A stretch of 64,000 nt of DNA, from contig JANBRJ010000045.1 in NCBI GenBank assembly GCA_027577595.1, forward strand, positions 62,001 to 126,000, read 5' to 3'. Source of the stretch: Coemansia sp. RSA 487. Its lineage: Eukaryota > Kickxellomycota > Kickxellomycetes > Kickxellales > Kickxellaceae. The position numbers and the translations under genes are program-made. The notes under the pieces are model-generated. The model was not told where the DNA came from. It was given only the letters and a program-made list of their open reading frames with translations, and ran no database searches. Of this stretch, positions 29,601 through 38,931 are shown piece by piece; within the stretch, counting starts at the first letter, position 1; each line of letters begins with the position of its first letter.

Positions 29601-32600
29601 AGCTCGTGTCGCGACTTGCCGACTCGCTCAACGCAGAGGTAGCGCTGGGCAGTGTGCGGTCGCGCGACGATGCAGTCGAATGGCTTGGATACACATACCT
29701 GTATGTCCGTATGCTACGTAGTCCAGAGGTCTACGACGTACGTCGCAGTGACCTAGACGACGACCCTGCGCTGGCTGTGCGACGCGCCGATCTTGCGCAT
29801 GCGGCGGCGGTCGAGCTCGAACGGTGCTTCATGGTCCGGTACGACCGCAAGACGGGCAGACTTCAGCCGACAGAGCTCGGTCGTGTAGCGTCGCACTTTT
29901 ATATCAGCCATCGGTCGATGGCAGTGTACCAACAGGATTTGCGCGCAGACGCCAGTGACATCGACATGCTGCGCGTTTTTTCGCTGTCAGACGAGTTCCG
30001 GTTGATTCCCGTACGTATCGAGGAGCGCGTCGAGCTGCAGCGGCTGCTGGAGCGCGTGCCAATCCCGATGCGTGAGACCGCTGACTCGCCGTCCGCCAAA
30101 ATCAACGTCCTTCTCCAGGCATACATTGCGCAGCTCGGGCTGTCCGGCTTTGCGCTGGTATCTGACATGGTGTACGTTACGCAGTCGGCAGGCCGCATCT
30201 TCCGCGCGCTGTTTGAGCTGTGTGTGCGGCGTGGGTGGGCCAGGGCGGCACGGCGTGCGCTGGATTGGTGCAAGCAAGTGGAACGGCGCATGTGGCTAGC
30301 GATGTCGCCGCTCCGGCAGTTTGGTCGTGACTGTCCGCCGGATCTGGTGCGTGCGGTGGAGCGCAAGCCGTTTCCGTGGTCGCGGTACCTTGATCTGAAC
30401 GAGCAGGAGCTGGGCGAACTCGTGGGGTCGCCAAAGGCCGGTCGCATGCTGCACAGTCTGGTGCACTTGGTGCCACGGCTCGAGGTCAGCGCGCACGTGC
30501 AGCCACTGACACGGTCCCTATTGCGGTTCGAGCTGCGCGTGACGCCGGATTTCCAGTGGAACGATGCGTTGCATGGCGCAGCCGAGCAGTTCTGGATTTG
30601 GGTCGAGGACGGCGACGGCGACACGCTGCTCCATTCGGAGGTCTTTGTGCTGAAGCGCGCGTACGCTAGCCAAGAGCACATAATGGAGTTTACGTGTGCA
30701 CTGACGGAACCACTGCCCCCGCAGTACTTTGTCAGCGTCACTAGCGACCGGTGGATTGGCGCCGAAACACGTGTGGCGGTTTCGTTCAAGCATCTTCAAT
30801 TGCCGGACAAGGCGTTCCCGCCGACCGAGCTGCTTGACATGCAACCGCTCGCCGTGGCCGACCTACGCGCCCCTGAATTCGAGGCTGTTTACAACGAGCA
30901 TCCGGGGTCGCCACTACGCCGCACAGGCAAGTTCAATGCGATACAGACGCAAGCGTTTCATACGCTGTACGGCACCGATGACAGTGCACTGGTGGCTGCG
31001 TCACCCGGATCAGGAAAAACGCTTGCGGCCGAGCTTGCGCTGCTACGCTTTTTCAAGCAAGAAGCTGTGCGGGCACACGAGGAGGGCGAGTCGTTTGTGC
31101 GGCGCCGTGCAGTGTATATCGCACCGTTTGCGGCGCTAGTCAAGACGCGTGCCCACGACTGGCGCAACCGTTTCGGATCCTTGCAAGGCGGTAAGAACGT
31201 GGCTGTTCTTTCGGGCGACACTGCGGCAGATCTGCGACGCATTGAGAACGCGCACATTGTTTTGAGCACGCCTGGACCGTGGGACGGGCTCAGCCGGCGG
31301 TGGCGGCAAAGGCAGCGGCACGGGGTACGTGAGATTGGGCTGTTTATTGCGGACGAGCTGCAGTGGGTCGGCGGGGCGGGGCTTGGGTCGTCGGCGGACG
31401 ATCTGGTGAGCAGCGGCGCCGATGCCGGGGACGATGCTGGCGCAGACACTGTGGGCGACCAGCTTGCGTCTACATACGAGGTCATTGTCAGCCGTGTGCG
31501 GTACATGGCTACACAGCTTGAGCGACCGATCCGCATTGTCGCCTTGTCTGTGCCGCTACTTAATGCGCGCGACATTGCAGCGTGGATCGGCGCACCGCAG
31601 CCTGCAGTGTTTAACTTCCATCCGGCTGTGCGCCCAGTACCGCTGGAGATCCATATTCAGACCACCACGGTTGCGCACTTTGCGTCGCGCATGGCAGCGC
31701 TTGCAGCCCCGACGTACCGCGCGGTGTGTGGTGACCCGGTGGGAACCAAGCGCAAGCGCTTTGCACAGGCTGCAAGCGACGAGTATGCGATGGACGTTGA
31801 TAATGCCAGCGTTCTAGTGGTTGATGAGGAGTCGCAAAGACCTGCAATTGTCTTTGTGTCCAGCAGGCGTCAGTGTCGAGCCGTGGCTGGCGAGCTTCTT
31901 ACGCAGGCGGCTGCAGACGGTGTACCGCTGCGGTTTGTGCACGGCGAGGTCGAACCAAGCGCCAGCAAGGTTAGCGACCGCGCGCTACGCGAGTTCCTTG
32001 CGCACGGTGTGGGATACTACCACGAGGCGCTATCCACAAACGACCGACGTGCGGTACTTTCTCTGTTTGCATCGGGAGCAATCCAAGTTCTCGTGGCTAG
32101 CCGCGAGACATGCTGGGCGCTGGATGCGGTGCACGCACACACGGTGGTGATCATGGGCGCCGAGCGGTACAACGGACGCGAGCACCGGTACACGGATTAC
32201 TCGATGCCCGATGTGCTGCAAATGATCGGGCGCGCATCGCGGCCTGGCATCGACCAGCAGGGACTGTGTGTGCTGATGTGTATGGCCAACAAGCGCGAGG
32301 TGTACAAAAAGTTCCTGTACGAGCCACTGCCCATCGAGTCGCGGCTTGACACGCAGCTCCACGATCCGATGAACAGCGAGGTGGTTGCCAAGACGATCAC
32401 GTCCAAGCAGGACGCGGTCGACTACCTAACGTGGACGCTGATGTATCGGCGCCTGGTGCAGAACCCCAACTACTACGGGCTGCAAGGGACGACGCACCAG
32501 CATCTGTCGGACTACTTGTCGGAGCTGATCGAGTCGACGCTCAACGACCTTGTTGCTGCCAAGTGCGTAGAAATGGACGATGAGGAGCTGGGCGTGGCAC

Positions 32601-33631
32601 CGACCAACCTGGGCATGATTGCGGCGTACTACCAGATCAGGTACCTGACGGTCGAGATGTTTGCTCTATCGCTGTCGGCCAAGACCAAGCTGCGCGGCGT
32701 GCTTGATATCGTGTCGGCAGCAGATGAGTTTGAGGCCCTTCCCATCAGGCACCGCGAGGCAGGGCTTCTGTCCCGCGTGGCTAACCGCGTTCCTGTTGCG
32801 CTGCCATCCACAGGAAACGATATGTTGTGGCACTCGCCGCGGGTGCGCACACACCTTCTGCTGCAAGCGCACTTTTCGCGGCTGTCGCTGCCGGCGGATC
32901 TGGCGGCCGACCAGGCATGGGTGCTGGCGCGCGTGGTGCCTTTGCTGCAAGCAATGGTGGATGTGTCGTCGTCAATGGGGTGGCTGGCGCCTGCGCTGGC
33001 GTCCATGGAGCTGTCACAGATGGCGGTGCAGGCGGTATGGGAGGGCAGGGACCCGCTGGTCAAGCAGGTTCCGCACCTGGGCACCGAGCAGCGGCTGCGC
33101 ATGTGTCGCGAGATGCAAGTTGAAAGCGTGTTTGACGTCATGGATATGGAGGACGACGGCCGCGCTAAGCTGCTGGACGGGCTGTCGGCCAAGCAGATTG
33201 GCGACGTTGCTGCGTATGTCAACAGGTACCCGAACATCGAGATCGAGCACGAGATCCAGGACGCCGACGAAATCACTGAGGGCGCGTCTGTTGTTGTGCG
33301 TGTGTCGCTAGACCGCGAGTGGGACGACGAAAGCGAAGTGAGCAGTGTGCCTGGCGCAGTGGCTGCGCCTTTCTTCCCCTACTCGCGTGCCGAGGGCTGG
33401 TGGATCGTCATTGGCGATACGCGCACGCAAACGCTTGCTACTGTCAAGCGCATCAGCGTCGGCAAGCAGCTCACGGCGGATGTCGAGTTTGCAGCTCCTG
33501 AGACGCAGGGCGAGTATGCGTACAAAATGTACCTGATGTGTGATGCGTATCTTGGCTGCGACCAGGAGTTTGACCTGGCTTTTACTGTCCTTCCCGACGA
33601 GGATGCCGACGACAGTGACGAATCTGTCTGA
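26609..33631 (+). CDS. BRR2: Spliceosomal U5 snRNP RNA helicase Brr2 (SNRNP200)
   Basis: 2340 residues, intronless. The N-terminal YQYAGNSNLVLPSDRS block separates Brr2 from the related Slh1/ASCC3 helicases. Two Ski2-like cassettes follow, each helicase-plus-Sec63. Cassette 1 has motif I APTGAGKTN (near 608), motif II DEIH (near 720) and motif VI QMLGRAGRPQYD. Cassette 2 has motif I ASPGSGKT (near 1465) but motif II reads DELQ (near 1581) and motif VI GRASRPG, in line with the known loss of ATPase activity in the second cassette. The second Sec63 module fills about 1960-2320. An acidic linker (about 205-300) precedes a PWI-like region. Brr2 unwinds U4/U6 during spliceosome activation in the nucleus. 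The identification is very secure. Confidence 0.96.
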   Translation: MSEEFTEEHKKLYQYAGNSNLVLPSDRSKGARRGERGKDMESLWGRIDPHEMGGRVHREVPKQTASSKQKEKEESEILQAQERKRNRREQRALRTNYGYSNILAATEDIEGMYRPRTQETRRIWELILSQSRQYLGDQAPEVLMSAADETLSLLKNDELKESDKKKQIESVFGAKINEAEFSRYIQLARQITDYNMEEEEGGGATGASALEDVGEESGVAVVFGGSDDEDEEAIGGRDDGPTNYVVDSAESDEESDEDAARVQIGPTLADAEGADEAAHDSEGDDEAGGYRTVIHGYSEKNAKKLNKRNEERAKISALAAAEATTVSFGARDADAMDTDEKSTVSGDEQEIPGSLNARSIDAFWLQRQVGKHHTDPVVVQEKTRDATRLLSNRKIALGELENDLAELFDYEHFDTVQTLVSNRDTIVWCMRLARAEAEDDREQLESIHEEMRELGLSWIIAVRSGEERKDAAAQATRKGSLAKPESESVGEAKGSEPKATPAEPTTYTPAQSINLADLAFAQGGHLMTNEKWIPPKGAVKTVMNGYEEIRVPAPEKLPPPGDDEPTVHVNSLPEWAQAAFSGHPELNRIQSRVYPVAFESDDNMLICAPTGAGKTNCAALTMLRTIGQFRDPASGHIDLDSFKMVYIAPMKALVAEMAGSFGKRLAPLGLKVAELTGDSQLTKQQITETHLIVTTPEKWDVITRKGGEGSYTALVRLVIIDEIHLLHDDRGPVLESLVCRLLRTQEQTQEKVRLVGLSATLPNYEDVAAFLRVPRDRGLFHFDARYRPCPLQQEFVGITEKKHIKRLERMDQVCYDKIKRHGGQSQVLVFVHSRKETVRTAQRLRDMAVEEGQIDIFVKAGSATSEILREEAEATKDKGLRDLLPFGFGCHHAGMSRADRRLIEDLFADGHVKVLVSTATLAWGVNLPAHTVIIKGTQVYNPEKGCWIELSPQDVLQMLGRAGRPQYDTFGEGVIITAHSELRYYLSLMNQQLPIESQLVSRLADSLNAEVALGSVRSRDDAVEWLGYTYLYVRMLRSPEVYDVRRSDLDDDPALAVRRADLAHAAAVELERCFMVRYDRKTGRLQPTELGRVASHFYISHRSMAVYQQDLRADASDIDMLRVFSLSDEFRLIPVRIEERVELQRLLERVPIPMRETADSPSAKINVLLQAYIAQLGLSGFALVSDMVYVTQSAGRIFRALFELCVRRGWARAARRALDWCKQVERRMWLAMSPLRQFGRDCPPDLVRAVERKPFPWSRYLDLNEQELGELVGSPKAGRMLHSLVHLVPRLEVSAHVQPLTRSLLRFELRVTPDFQWNDALHGAAEQFWIWVEDGDGDTLLHSEVFVLKRAYASQEHIMEFTCALTEPLPPQYFVSVTSDRWIGAETRVAVSFKHLQLPDKAFPPTELLDMQPLAVADLRAPEFEAVYNEHPGSPLRRTGKFNAIQTQAFHTLYGTDDSALVAASPGSGKTLAAELALLRFFKQEAVRAHEEGESFVRRRAVYIAPFAALVKTRAHDWRNRFGSLQGGKNVAVLSGDTAADLRRIENAHIVLSTPGPWDGLSRRWRQRQRHGVREIGLFIADELQWVGGAGLGSSADDLVSSGADAGDDAGADTVGDQLASTYEVIVSRVRYMATQLERPIRIVALSVPLLNARDIAAWIGAPQPAVFNFHPAVRPVPLEIHIQTTTVAHFASRMAALAAPTYRAVCGDPVGTKRKRFAQAASDEYAMDVDNASVLVVDEESQRPAIVFVSSRRQCRAVAGELLTQAAADGVPLRFVHGEVEPSASKVSDRALREFLAHGVGYYHEALSTNDRRAVLSLFASGAIQVLVASRETCWALDAVHAHTVVIMGAERYNGREHRYTDYSMPDVLQMIGRASRPGIDQQGLCVLMCMANKREVYKKFLYEPLPIESRLDTQLHDPMNSEVVAKTITSKQDAVDYLTWTLMYRRLVQNPNYYGLQGTTHQHLSDYLSELIESTLNDLVAAKCVEMDDEELGVAPTNLGMIAAYYQIRYLTVEMFALSLSAKTKLRGVLDIVSAADEFEALPIRHREAGLLSRVANRVPVALPSTGNDMLWHSPRVRTHLLLQAHFSRLSLPADLAADQAWVLARVVPLLQAMVDVSSSMGWLAPALASMELSQMAVQAVWEGRDPLVKQVPHLGTEQRLRMCREMQVESVFDVMDMEDDGRAKLLDGLSAKQIGDVAAYVNRYPNIEIEHEIQDADEITEGASVVVRVSLDREWDDESEVSSVPGAVAAPFFPYSRAEGWWIVIGDTRTQTLATVKRISVGKQLTADVEFAAPETQGEYAYKMYLMCDAYLGCDQEFDLAFTVLPDEDADDSDESV

Positions 33632-34045
33632 CCCTTTTTGCTCTTCTTTGAAATGGCGCCGCCACAATAAGCATCGCTTCATAGTGTTTACGCACCGACT
33701 GGCTTCTTTCTCGTTCCCATGGAGCCTTGTTGTTTGGATCTCCTTTTATGTCTTGCGAGTGCCACCGACAAAACAGGGTGGTTTCAAACGCAGTAGAGCG
33801 CAATACTCCGGAAGCACTTGCTTCTCCGCATCTTTTCTTTCTTTTCTTTTCTTTCTACTTGCCGCTGGCTACTCTTCTCTTTCTTGTTTCCTAAGAGCTA
33901 CTGCATTTGTTGTTTTATATCGAAAGTGCTAGAGTATAAGAAGAGAAGGTTTGGAATATACACATACAGACGGCTTTAACCGTGTCCTTCTTATTTCGCA
34001 TTGTACGTATTAGAAACTACACATCACATTTATTGAAACAGGAAG
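33632..34045. other. Intergenic with CT-rich tract
   Basis: A TTTCT-type repeat tract (about 33828-33852) and a TATAAG at 33935 about 110 bases before the P450 ATG. No gene. Confidence 0.4.
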
Positions 34046-35725
34046 ATGAACGGCGCTGGAGGCAACTCCACACGACTAATGTTTGATGACGATGATGATC
34101 TGAACAATGGCACCGTCTTATGTAGCATAATGTTTTCCACAACATCGCTTATCCTGATCCTGGTACTGTTCAAAGTGATCTACGAGCGCTGGGTGACGCC
34201 GCTGTCCAAGGTGCCCGGCCACTTTGTACACTCGGTAACCAGTATCCCGATGCGATACCACATGCTTCGAGGCAGCCTGCCCGAGTTCCTCATCGGCTTG
34301 CACCGAAAGTACGGGCCATTGGTGCGGATCTCTCCACAGCGTGTCTCGGTTGCAGACGCAGATATGGTGCGCCAAGTGCTTGGTTCCCACCAGTTTGCGA
34401 AAACACCGTCGTACGATATGCCTGATGTGCTGGAGCCCAATGCATTTTCGACTAGGTCGCCTGAACTGAGCGTCGAGCGCAGAAAGCAAGTTGGCCCCGG
34501 CTTCTCGCACCGCCATTTGAACCAGATGGAACCCAAGATCATTGAGTGCGGTGTCATCAACTTGCGCCGCAAGATCGACGCAATGCTTCTCAAGGAACAG
34601 TCGCGAAGGGAGTCTGTTGGAAAGCACACTGGTTCTCCTCTTCAGACGACGTTGCAGTACTACAGTGTATTTTCGCTCATAACGCTTGATACAATTGGGA
34701 TTCTCGGCTTCGGCCAGCAGTTTGAAGCACTAACCACGGGCAGCCACGACCTGATCCGCACCCTGATCCGTATCCGCATCTTCAACTACGTCACAATGGC
34801 GCTGCCGTGGTTCAAGCGACTTCCCAAACTTCTGGGCAAGAGGCTACAGACGCTTACGCGGCTAGTGGTGTTTGGCCAACACGCCATTGCTGGCAGACGC
34901 AGGGAGATAGAAAAGAACGGTACCTGCACCACCGATCTGTTGCAAATGATGTTGGACACTGGACGCACCCAAGGCGACAAGCGCGCTCCGATGAGCGACC
35001 CACAGATCGTGTCCGAGTCCATCCTGCACTTGATCGCAGGCGTCGACACCACATCGTCGGGGCTTACATGGACCCTGGCACTGCTCTTGCACAATCCACA
35101 TATCAAGCAACTGTTGACAGATGATATTCGCAAGGCATTCCCACCACACACAGCTTTAAACGGTTCTATAGACAACGTCATCACCTTTGAGGACTGTAGA
35201 CAGAAGCTCCCGTATTTGGGTGCAGTCATCGCCGAGTCACTGCGCGTGCTGAGTCCTGCGCCAGGGATGCTTCCGCGCCTGGCTCCTGCTTCGGGCATTC
35301 GGCTGGGCGAGTATTTTTTGCCTGCCGGAACATGGCTGTGCTGCGCTGTCGGCGCAACGCATATGAATCCCGCAGTGTTTGGCTCCCCCACGTCCTTTGA
35401 TCCCGACCGATTCATGGGTCACCATTGCGAAAAGGCGCGCCACAACCTATTGGCTTTCTCGAATGGCGTGCGCGCCTGTTTGGGCCGCAATCTGGCGCTG
35501 GTCGAGATGCATGTGGTGCTGGCCAACCTTCTGCGTGACTACGATCTGAGCCTTCCTGATGGATGCTCTGCGGCGAGCAAGTACGAGCCACAAGACTGCT
35601 TTGAGAAGCACGGAGATGTCCGGGCGGCTGGTATAGTCCCGGACATTCCACACAAAACGCTAATGACGCTGAATCCGACAAATCCAGACCGCGACTGTCG
35701 CGTGATGGTATCACGTGCTGTCTGA
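34046..35725 (+). CDS. Cytochrome P450 monooxygenase
   Basis: 559-residue haem-thiolate monooxygenase. One N-terminal membrane helix (about residues 29-46, SLILILVLFKVIY) anchors it to the ER. Landmarks: I-helix AGVDTTSSGLTW (near 331), ExxR in ESLR (near 396), FDPDRF, and the haem loop FSNGVRACLG (Cys near 477). All key residues are present and length is normal. The layout resembles fungal benzoate- or sterigmatocystin-type P450s, but the substrate cannot be read from the sequence. No biosynthetic partner genes are adjacent, so a secondary-metabolite cluster is not indicated. No intron. Confidence 0.93.
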   Translation: MNGAGGNSTRLMFDDDDDLNNGTVLCSIMFSTTSLILILVLFKVIYERWVTPLSKVPGHFVHSVTSIPMRYHMLRGSLPEFLIGLHRKYGPLVRISPQRVSVADADMVRQVLGSHQFAKTPSYDMPDVLEPNAFSTRSPELSVERRKQVGPGFSHRHLNQMEPKIIECGVINLRRKIDAMLLKEQSRRESVGKHTGSPLQTTLQYYSVFSLITLDTIGILGFGQQFEALTTGSHDLIRTLIRIRIFNYVTMALPWFKRLPKLLGKRLQTLTRLVVFGQHAIAGRRREIEKNGTCTTDLLQMMLDTGRTQGDKRAPMSDPQIVSESILHLIAGVDTTSSGLTWTLALLLHNPHIKQLLTDDIRKAFPPHTALNGSIDNVITFEDCRQKLPYLGAVIAESLRVLSPAPGMLPRLAPASGIRLGEYFLPAGTWLCCAVGATHMNPAVFGSPTSFDPDRFMGHHCEKARHNLLAFSNGVRACLGRNLALVEMHVVLANLLRDYDLSLPDGCSAASKYEPQDCFEKHGDVRAAGIVPDIPHKTLMTLNPTNPDRDCRVMVSRAV

Positions 35726-36017
35726 AACACGTGTTTTCTGTAGATGACATCATCACCAGTGGTACCAGATTTTGTATGAGAATATGTTGCAAGTGGGTAC
35801 TTTACTTGCTTGCAGAAAATTGGCGTTTATACAGATGACCATTATTGTTTCTATTCAATGCTGAGAAAAGCCACTTTATCTATATAGAGACAGCGTGAAT
35901 GTTTCCTCTCGAAAAGGACTAGATTTCCTTTTTGGATTTATTCCACCACCTTCTGCAAATTCCAACAAATATCAAGATATTGGAGTGACTTTTTTTTTTG
36001 ACCCATGTGCAGGGTAA
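35726..36017. other. Intergenic, 3' flank of P450
   Basis: AT-rich, no feature recognised. Confidence 0.4.
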
Positions 36018-36182
36018 TTAGACATTACCGTTTACTTCACCTTGCCTTACTCTGAAATAGCGTATTTTGTCTTCAGCGTATCTCTTGGTTGAGCGATACC
36101 TATTCACCTTGATGTCCATCTTGTATCTAGAAACACAAGCTGGTGGTGTGATGTCGGAATTCATTTCTGTGTTATTAGACAT
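36018..36182 (-). CDS. Tiny basic ORF, unknown
   Basis: 54 residues starting MSNNTEMNSDITPP, with a basic, beta-prone C-terminal half (YAEDKIRYFRVRQGEVNG). An in-frame stop sits two codons before the ATG, so the start is fixed. Its composition and AT-rich location match the other small ORFs, but there is no TATA box at the usual distance. It may be a small protein, a fragment of a longer gene, or chance. Confidence 0.3.
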   Translation of the reverse strand: MSNNTEMNSDITPPACVSRYKMDIKVNRYRSTKRYAEDKIRYFRVRQGEVNGNV

Positions 36183-36735
36183 GATCTATTCCCTGACTTG
36201 TAGCTTCGGTGGTTGAAGCTTCGTCTGACTGTGTGCATCAGCATTTTTATCCTAATTGAGCGTTAACGGAAACATTTTTGTTGTGTGGAATTGCTTTTTT
36301 TTCAGAAACTGAATTCTTGTTTGTTCTTTAAACACTGGTAAGTGAAAAGTGTATGTCAACAAAAATACACTCCCACCTAGTAGGCCCACGCAGTTTTAAT
36401 TATATCTGCGCTGTAGCAAAGTTGGTAATAATGCAATTTATTTAAAACTACCCAAAGTTTTAAAACTCCAAAACCACATAAGCGTCAGAGATGCCTTGCT
36501 TGACATGCTTTATAATGCAAATTGAATTGTGATATGTGTGGTCGCTGAAATATGCCTGAATTAAACACATGAAATCCTTTTACTCTTTAAACAACACAAT
36601 TAAAAGAGCAGGTAGTCATTAATGCGTAGGTTGAAGAAAGTCACTACTGTTTCATGATGTGGGCTGCGCTCGGCATTTAAAAAATAGAAGGAAAGTGAAC
36701 AGCATACCAATGGGAAGCTAAAAGGATAAGAAAAG
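36183..36735. other. AT-rich intergenic
   Basis: No coding or repeat signal is recognised before the TATA box of the next small gene. Confidence 0.4.
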
Positions 36736-36742
36736 TATAAAA
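36736..36742 (+). promoter_or_regulatory. TATA box and leader shared with the 25.4-kb ORF
   Basis: AAAAGTATAAAA stands 135 bases before the ATG at 36871. The interval can be aligned along its length with the minus-strand interval 25438-25579. Confidence 0.6.
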
Positions 36743-36870
36743 GATAACGGATATGCATAGATTTCAACCAGTTCTAACCATCACATTCTCCACCATTGCC
36801 TATTTGAATTTCACACTTATTAAAATATTAGCACTAGTATATTAAACGCCAGTATTTTACATTTGTAAAC

Positions 36871-37035
36871 ATGCGATTATTTAGCAAGAAGAAAACCAAT
36901 ACAAATGGGAGCCATGATAGCGATGAATGGGTATGGCCTCAACCAAGTAAGCAAAAAAACAGATTATCAAGTGTTCGAAGCACCTTGAGGAAGAAATTTA
37001 TATTGCCAGTGAAGACAGAGAAGACAGTGAAGTAG
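36871..37035 (+). CDS. Tiny Lys-rich protein, paralogue of the 25.4-kb ORF
   Basis: 54 codons from ATG 36871 to TAG 37033: MRLFSKKKTNTNGSHDSDEW, then a basic tail. The first residues match the other copy's MGFFKKKK in pattern, and promoter plus leader are homologous. A GTAAGC after codon 26 is a good splice-donor match for this genome, so the true protein may leave this frame there and be longer. No known domain. Coding is supported mainly by the conserved upstream region. Confidence 0.4.
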   Translation: MRLFSKKKTNTNGSHDSDEWVWPQPSKQKNRLSSVRSTLRKKFILPVKTEKTVK

Positions 37036-37542
37036 ATATATCATGGTGTAGAGTAAAGGGCCACAATAATCACCATATAAATAAGCAGTCTAAGTGCAAA
37101 GAATCATAGCAACAGAAAACACCAAGGGCCATTTTGTCTTTACATTTACAAAAGATGGTGCAGCACGCACATATTCTTGGAACATATGTTGCAACATCGG
37201 ACAACAATAGTTCAAACGCTCCACTTTGAAATTCGTCCATTCTATGTTATAGTAGTATACGCTTGCAATACAATAAAGCACCATATATACAGTGCAATTA
37301 CTCTCAGTGTGACACTTTTTTACTGCACAACTACACGCGCCCGTTTGATTATGTGTTTTAATTCCAGTTGTGATTTTTGCTCAAAGTCCTTACCCTCATT
37401 CGCCTGTCAAATTCAGCCATATAGACATCACAAACACAATAGTTTAATAACAGCACACAACGCTCTAGCTACAATAGATATTCCAAAGCAAAGAAAAGTA
37501 TCAAATCAACGAATAACAAGAAATACAGAATAACAATGAGAG
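37036..37542. other. AT-rich intergenic
   Basis: Holds the 3' flank of the gene to its right. ORFs here have no motif. If the 36871 gene is spliced, later exons would lie here. Confidence 0.35.
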
Positions 37543-38931
37543 CTACAGACCCGAGTGGTCAGTGGGTGACTTGAGAGAAAGCAGTATCTTCCATACGTGC
37601 AGCTCGCGCTCACGAAAGGCCTTTCGCTCCTCGCGCTCCTCTTGCCACTGCTCGCGGTACATTTGCTCCCACCTCATCCGCTCAGCGCGCTCTTCTCGCC
37701 ATCTCTCTTGGTCTAGCGCCAACCGCTGGCGCTCGAGCTCCAGCCGTTGGAACTCTAATTGCACATATGCGTCGGGGATAACATGGCCCGTGTTGTGTTG
37801 CAGCGCAGTAGTATCGTATGCGGGGTGGGTGCAATGAGTGACCACGGTGGATGCGCGTCTGCGTTTGGCAGAGGGCGGAGGTGATAGAGGGGAAGTTGTT
37901 GGGATCAGTATTTCAGGCACTGGGTGGTGAAGAGAAGGCACTACGCTCATGGGCGATAGCAACGGTAGTGCTGACCGGCTGTCTGCTTGGCTTATGCGGG
38001 AAGACCATGATAGCGAGGTGGTTGGTGGTGGCGGTGGTACGATTCCTAGATCGTTAGGCGCTAGCGAGTTGATGGTAGATGAAGACGCCATGGTCTCACT
38101 GCTGCTGCTGCTATTGTTGGATGTGCTGGAATGTTGGAGTCGCCGAGGAAGCGAGTGGCCATCTGAATTGCCCGTCGGTGCGCGACCAAGCGAAAAGGGC
38201 GTCAGCGGCTCATCCCAAGTGTCGGCAACCGCTATTAGCAAAAAAAAAAGTGGAGCTTGTTAATTAAAGCCGATTTTCTACATGATTGTTCTGGGTCCAC
38301 CCACTTTATGGCTTTTTCATCGTTCGCTTTCAATTGGCTTACCTTGCGATGGAGATTCGGATGACATATTCTGCTGCTCAGCGCACAATGAGTTGGTGGC
38401 AGACTCAGAGACACCAATAGCAGTGGTGGCGCCAGTTCCCTGTGGCTGCTGTTGGCTGTGCACGGCTTCATGCGACGCTACTGGTGATACATGACGTTCG
38501 GTGGAAGCCACAGCACCGCCACCACTGCGACACCGTTGCACGCCCTTACGGATTTTTGTGCGCTCAAGACACGCAATACACGTACTGTACAGTCCGCCGT
38601 TCTTTCTACGGCGAAACGCATCGGAGCACATTCGTTTCTTGCATGAGCTACAGAAATGCATGGACGCGGATAGCTCGCTGAGAAGCGACGTGTGCATCTG
38701 TTGCTGCTGGGCAATCGAAGTGTTTGGCATGGTTACGGGTGTCGTTCCTCCTATGGCTGGCGTGTGCGATGCAAACGGGGATGCTGTAGTCATTAGCGTT
38801 CCGTTTGACACGTTGATTCCTGCGGCGGCGGCTGCTGCTACGGCGGCGGTCGCTGGGTCTGTGCGCACAAGCAGACCGCCCGTAATGTCGGCGGCGGCGG
38901 CAGCGGCGGCAGCTGCTGCTACCGGATCCAT
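37543..38931 (-). CDS. Two-exon protein with CxxC-CxxC zinc-ribbon-like motif and charged coiled coil
   Basis: Exon 1 is 38343-38931 and exon 2 is 37543-38231. The 111-bp intron has donor GTAAGC and acceptor CTAATAG and keeps frame, giving 425 residues. The N-terminus is Ala-rich (runs near 5-14). Cysteines at 94, 97, 118 and 121 (CSSCKK... STCIACLER) make a probable zinc site like those of small fungal DNA-binding-type domains. Ser/Gly/Gln-rich linker follows. A highly charged helix (about 355-410; EFQRLELERQRLALDQER) is a predicted coiled coil near the C-terminus. This architecture suggests a nuclear regulatory protein, but I recognise no named family. Both gene halves look intact. Confidence 0.7.

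Noticed and set aside
34046-35725. Secondary-metabolite gene cluster around the P450
   Set aside because: Neighbours are Brr2 and tiny ORFs; no synthase, transporter or tailoring enzyme is adjacent.
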